A stretch of 64,000 nucleotides of DNA, from NCBI RefSeq assembly GCF_902806685.2, contig NC_048549.1, positions 186,001 through 250,000 of the forward strand, read 5' to 3'. Each line of letters opens with the position of its first letter. The stretch's first letter is position 1. Positions 60,445 to 64,000 of this stretch are shown piece by piece. The notes under the pieces are model-generated. The model searched no databases and was not told the DNA's origin. It saw only the letters and a program-made list of their open reading frames with translations. The position numbers were made by a program, and so were the translations under genes. This DNA comes from Maniola hyperantus (Eukaryota; Arthropoda; Insecta; Lepidoptera; Nymphalidae).

Positions 60445-60540
60445 CTGCAAACACACATCATGCTGTGAACACTAGACTTATATACTATAGATTACATTTT
60501 AATTACTGAATATTCATAAGTTTCATAATTATGGTTTCAT

Positions 60541-60702
60541 AGATGATACCCGCGACTTTGTCGATAAAAAATAGCCTATTTCACTCTCTATTCGTCTTCA
60601 ACTATACCCATGCAAAAAATAACGTCGATCCATTGATTCGTTGCGACGTGATTGAAGGACCAACCAACAAACAAACACGCTTTTTCGTTTATAATATGGG
60701 GA
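60541..60702 (-). repeat. Family B-like repeat, antisense, diverged
   Basis: GATGATACCCGCGACTTTGT at the left and TTTTTCGTTTATAATATGGG at the right. Confidence 0.6.
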
Positions 60703-61062
60703 GTGATGGGCAGTGACTGATATGCGATTACTCTAAATTTCCTTCAAACTCCTAAAATTATGGTTGAAACAATAATCCTTAACGCAGGAAGGTAGAAATG
60801 ATGCTGATGAGTGAATTTTCAGAGAAATGTTTTATTCAATGAATTAACAGCTTCTTACAGTTGTCGGCATAAATCCCTTCATTGGTATGCATGTATACAA
60901 TCAGAGTTTTCAAGAGGCTCTGCATATTCATCGATCAACTGGGGTTTTAATGAAATATACTCGTTTACGAATTTCGTATCCGTTTACAATTTACATGAGA
61001 TAATCCCGCGCCTGGTGCCAATTATACGAACTAAAGGTACCAATTCATCATTAATTATTGTC

Positions 61063-61160
61063 ATTAATATCAACCGATAGAGGTCCACTGCTGGACATAG
61101 GTCTCTTGTAGGACTTTTGCACGCCACGGTTTTGCGCCGTCTGAATCCTGTGACTCATTT
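61063..61160 (-). mobile_element. RTE-like LINE 3' end fragment
   Basis: CAACCGATAGAGGTCCACTG, CTGGACATAGGTCTCTTGTA and CACGCCACGGTTTTGCG, the reverse of LINE 3' ends seen at 13560 and 35488. Confidence 0.6.
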
Positions 61161-61428
61161 GTTTTCGTCAGTCCCATCAAGTGGGGGGGGGAGGGGGGGT
61201 GTTTACACTGCCTTTTCAGGTGCTAGGTCAAGAAAGAAGTTTAGGTAAACTTAGCATCAAGGTCCTAATGACGTTTTTATTCCTATCCGCTCCATCTGCT
61301 GGCGATATATCAAGCGTCCAAATTGCCGCCCTCTGAGTCGCCTCGTTCTACCCATTTGTCGTGAGTAACAAATGTTACCGTCAACTTATCCCACATTTGT
61401 TTGCATACATATAATATTACTTACGTAG

Positions 61429-61602
61429 CTGTGATAGCCTAGTGGTTTTTTTTACAAATTTGTTCCTCCCTTTTTTCCCCCGACATGGCGGTCGGAGATT
61501 GTTCTAGCCTAGTGTTCCTAATCGGAGGTCTGGAGTCCTTTTCGGAGTTATGTGCATTTTAAGTAATTAAATATCACTTGCTTTAATGGTGAAGGATGGA
61601 AC
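61429..61602 (+). mobile_element. SINE-1 interrupted by a 60-bp insertion with 10-bp target duplication
   Basis: GCTGTGATAGCCTAGTG breaks off and resumes at TAGCCTAGTGTTCCTAATCG. TAGCCTAGTG is present at 61435-61444 and 61505-61514. The insert (61445-61504) has a T-rich left end and ACATGGCGGTCGGAG, so on the minus strand it has an A-rich 3' end as expected of a retroposed scrap. Confidence 0.8.
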
Positions 61603-61734
61603 GATCTCGATCATGTCTGGCAGTAGAGCTTTTAAAGTGTAGTGAAATTACCTGAAAAAAATAAAATACATAATTAGTAAAAATGTCTGATGATTAAATT
61701 GGAGTTAAGGGTGTATCTTTATATCTCTATTTCT

Positions 61735-62005
61735 GCTCTACTAATTATACTAATTATATATTATGCAAAAATGTGTTTGTTTGCTCGTTCATTTGTTCAT
61801 TGGTTTATCCTTCAATCACACCGCAACGGAGCTATGGATCGGTATGATGTTTTTTGGCGTGACAGTTAAAGACCTGGAGACTGGAGAGTGACATAGACTA
61901 CTTTTTAGCCCGGAAAATCAAAGAGTTCTCACGGGATATGAAAAGCCTAAATCCACACGGACAAAAACTTTTAGTGAACTTGAGTGTTGCGGCTCTCTTC
62001 TAGTG
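61735..62005 (+). repeat. Family B-like repeat, diverged
   Basis: TTTATCCTTCAATCACACCG, AGCCCGGAAAATCAAAGAGT and CCTAAATCCACACGGAC. Confidence 0.65.
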
Positions 62006-62273
62006 TGCGACAATTGAGCGTAGAGAAGCCACGAACATTTCCGCGGCATTCGCGTTTTCAAGTTGTATTTATTTTATGATTGCAATATGGATGCAAAGAC
62101 GAAAGTTTCGTATTTCGCCATACTGACGCTACCTGTGACTTCGCGTATTTCGAATAAAATGGTAGCGACAGCAGAAAAAGTTGAATTTTGCTTATAGGTT
62201 AAATAAAAGTTTGGGCAAATGGAATATCATTGAATAGGGCTTTTAAAGTCATAGTTAGATTCCTTTCACCATT

Positions 62274-62587
62274 CATCATCATCATCATCAACCCATCGCC
62301 GGCTCACTACAGAGCACGGGTCTCCTCTCAGAGTGAGAAGGGTTTTGGCCATAGTCTACCACGCTGACCAAGTGCGGATTGGCAGACTTCACACACCTTT
62401 GAGAACATTATGGAAAACTCTCAGGCATGCAGGTTTCCTCACGATGTTTTCCTTCGCCGTTAAAGCAAGTGATATTTTAATTACTTAAAAACGCACATAA
62501 CTCCGAAAAGTTAGAGGTGCGTGCCCGGGATCGAACCCCCGACCTCCGATTGGAAGGCGGACGTCCTAACCACTAGGCTACCACAGC
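62274..62587 (-). mobile_element. SINE-1, full length, antisense, 9-bp target duplication
   Basis: TTCACCATT flanks both ends (62265-62273 and 62588-62596). The reverse strand has AGCCTAGTGGTTAGGACGTC and GGGGGTTCGATCCCGGGC; the 3' end is the (GAT)n-like run at 62276-62290. Confidence 0.92.
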
Positions 62588-62726
62588 TTCACCATTATTC
62601 CGTTTAATTGACCATTCAAGATTTCCGAGTCTTCAAAGTTTAACAGCAGATATGATGCAGTGCAAGCCGCAGTCGAGTTTTTGAATTTTTTTCAAAATAC
62701 TTGGTATGATTTGAAACGAGTGGGAT

Positions 62727-62750
62727 AGATGGATAGATAGATAGATAGAA
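62727..62750. repeat. (GATA)n microsatellite
   Basis: About five GATA/GATG units before ATAGAAATAGTTTATTGCAC, itself a common retroposon tail. Confidence 0.8.
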
Positions 62751-62814
62751 ATAGTTTATTGCACACAAAACATGAGATAAACAAGACAAAAAACAAAGAA
62801 ACTAAAAACAATTG

Positions 62815-63012
62815 AATGACTGACTGACTGATCTATCAACGCATAGCTAAAATTACTGGACGAATCGGATTACAGATATCCATTATGAGTAAATGACGTA
62901 GAAAGAATTTTTGAAAATTCAAGCCCTAAGGGGTTTAGATTAATAGGAGGATTTAATAATAGTTTGAAATGTTTGTAGTCCACGCGATAAAGTCGCGGCT
63001 ATATGTTAGTCT
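62815..63012 (-). repeat. Family A repeat, antisense, diverged
   Basis: ATGACTGACTGACTGATCTA, CTGGACGAATCGGATTACAG and GTAGTCCACGCGATAAAGTC. Confidence 0.75.
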
Positions 63013-63600
63013 TACATAAAATTAATAAATTTTTATAACTATTTTTGATTTTGTTGCTCTCAAACTAAGGCGATAGGCCAACAGAACCTCCAGGCTAAGT
63101 TCTTCATGCTTCAAAAGTCAAATCTAAAAGATAGTCTAGCAATGAAGATTTTTGTTTTATGCAGTCGGTACTTAGTGAGCGTCTTTACGTCTGAAACACA
63201 ATTTGAAGTCTGTTGCGGGAATAAAATCTAAGTAAAGCCGGCAAGTGCTCTGTTCGTTTGTTTTCGTTTTGCTGTGTTCGGTACGCCGCAGCAACTCTTA
63301 TTTCAACTAGTGAATGTTTTGCCATTCTAGTACTTAGGTACTTTGAAACTATATATTTATCAGTACAAAAACTTAAAAAAAAGTGAATCGACTTCAATAG
63401 CAAAGAAAAGTATGACATAATAATTTTAAAATTATGAACTTAATGTAAGTACATAATTTAACAATTATTATTTAATTTTTACCAATTTACTATTCAACCG
63501 ATGAACTTATATTGCAGCCTGTACATAGTATGTGAAGTCGGCGAGGCGCGAAAACAAAAAGAAGATTAAATATTTACAAAGTAAGTATAACAATAATATT

Positions 63601-64000
63601 AAAAAACCGGCCAAGTGCGAGTCTGGCTCGCGACCGATGATTCCGTAGTACAGTCGCGTTTTTCGACATTTTGCACGATAAATCAAAAACTATGATTCAT
63701 AAAAATAAATAAAAAACTGTTTTAGAATCCACACAGGTGAAGCCCTTTCATATTATGATCTTCGAAAATTGAAAATACTAATTATTAGTTCATTATCACA
63801 TTTTATATTATTTCTCGTGATGTAACTACAAATTCACGGTTTTTAGATTTTTCCCCACATGTCTGCTATAAGACCTACCTTCCTACCAAATTTCATGATT
63901 CTAGTTCAACGGGAAGTACCCTATAGGTTTCTTGACAGACAGACAACAAAGTGATCCTATAAGGGTTTCGTTTTTCCTTTTGAGGTACGGAACCCTAAAA
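63601..64000 (+). repeat. Family C repeat at the window edge
   Basis: AAAACCGGCCAAGTGCGAGT to GGTACGGAACCCTAAAA, the normal end, which coincides with the window end. Confidence 0.88.

Larger units (their letters stand above)
40650..60381. other. E1-E2 intron, 19.7 kb, repeats only
   Basis: No exon-like segment and no second gene could be supported. Elements are listed separately. Nothing recognisable in 41670-42260, 42600-43060, 45120-45660, 48370-49320, 50950-51960, 54130-54930, 56180-56690 and 59660-60110. Confidence 0.55.
60445..64000. other. Region upstream of E1, repeats only
   Basis: No signal-peptide exon, promoter or start codon for the receptor could be recognised. Elements are listed separately; 60710-61060, 61610-61735, 62010-62260 and 63010-63590 hold nothing I can name. 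Confidence 0.5.

Noticed and set aside
60811..61080. 89-codon plus-strand frame upstream of E1
   Set aside because: Composition and lack of any motif suggest chance; it ends in an RTE 3' fragment.
61620..61680. Candidate upstream exon on the minus strand after TTTTTTTCAG
   Set aside because: The open segment is short, has no signal-peptide character and no convincing donor.

Overview
The window is nuclear DNA of an insect, most probably a moth or butterfly. It is dominated by one giant gene on the minus strand, split by introns full of the short interspersed repeats typical of lepidopteran genomes: tRNA-derived SINEs, (CAGT)n- and (GTCT)n-bearing elements, palindromic MITEs and 3' stubs of non-LTR retrotransposons. 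I identified families from remembered homologues, without any search.

The gene is an LRP2/megalin (Drosophila mgl) orthologue. Transcription runs from high to low coordinates. I could place 22 consecutive coding exons (E1 at 60382-60444 to E22 at 156-997). Every junction has AG/GT borders and a matching codon phase, giving about 14.6 kb of coding sequence (about 4,880 codons). The domain order is: a short basic linker; LDLa cluster I (6 modules seen); two EGFs; propellers 1 and 2; cluster II (8 LDLa); two EGFs; propellers 3-6 with EGFs; cluster III (10 LDLa); two EGFs; propeller 7; cluster IV (11 LDLa); two EGFs; propeller 8. The signal peptide lies beyond the right part of the window or was not found. 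The last EGF, the transmembrane segment and the NPxY tail lie left of base 1.

Layout: 1-24.6 kb holds 19 of the 22 exons (E4-E22), including a 6.1-kb exon (E19) that encodes most of propellers 4-7 and clusters III and IV. From 24.6 to 64 kb only three small exons lie in introns of 6-20 kb that contain repeats and no second gene I can support.

The most unusual object is inside the gene. At 14637-16439 a 165-bp piece of cluster II is tandemly repeated 11 times, essentially without divergence. The copies are joined by a 12-base sequence, GTAAGCTTTCAG, which is at once a splice donor, a splice acceptor and four in-frame codons (VSFQ). About 400 bp upstream in the transcript, the previous exon's 3' end and donor are duplicated by an 83-bp tandem duplication. 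Either this is a recent coding expansion that could produce variable receptors by splicing, or it is an assembly artefact.

Other elements: a 5'-truncated, antisense non-LTR retrotransposon with an intact 467-codon reading frame in the E16-E17 intron; a 15-copy 34-bp minisatellite; several MITEs with TA duplications; SINEs with clear target-site duplications. Repeat families are called A to E: A carries (CAGT)n; B carries (GTCT)n and ends in GCGGGCATCATCTAGT; C starts CCGGCCAAGTGCGAGTC and ends ACGGAACCCTAAAA; D contains CAGCGGGCTGTATCTCGTGA; E starts GCGACCCGCCCCGGCTTCGC.
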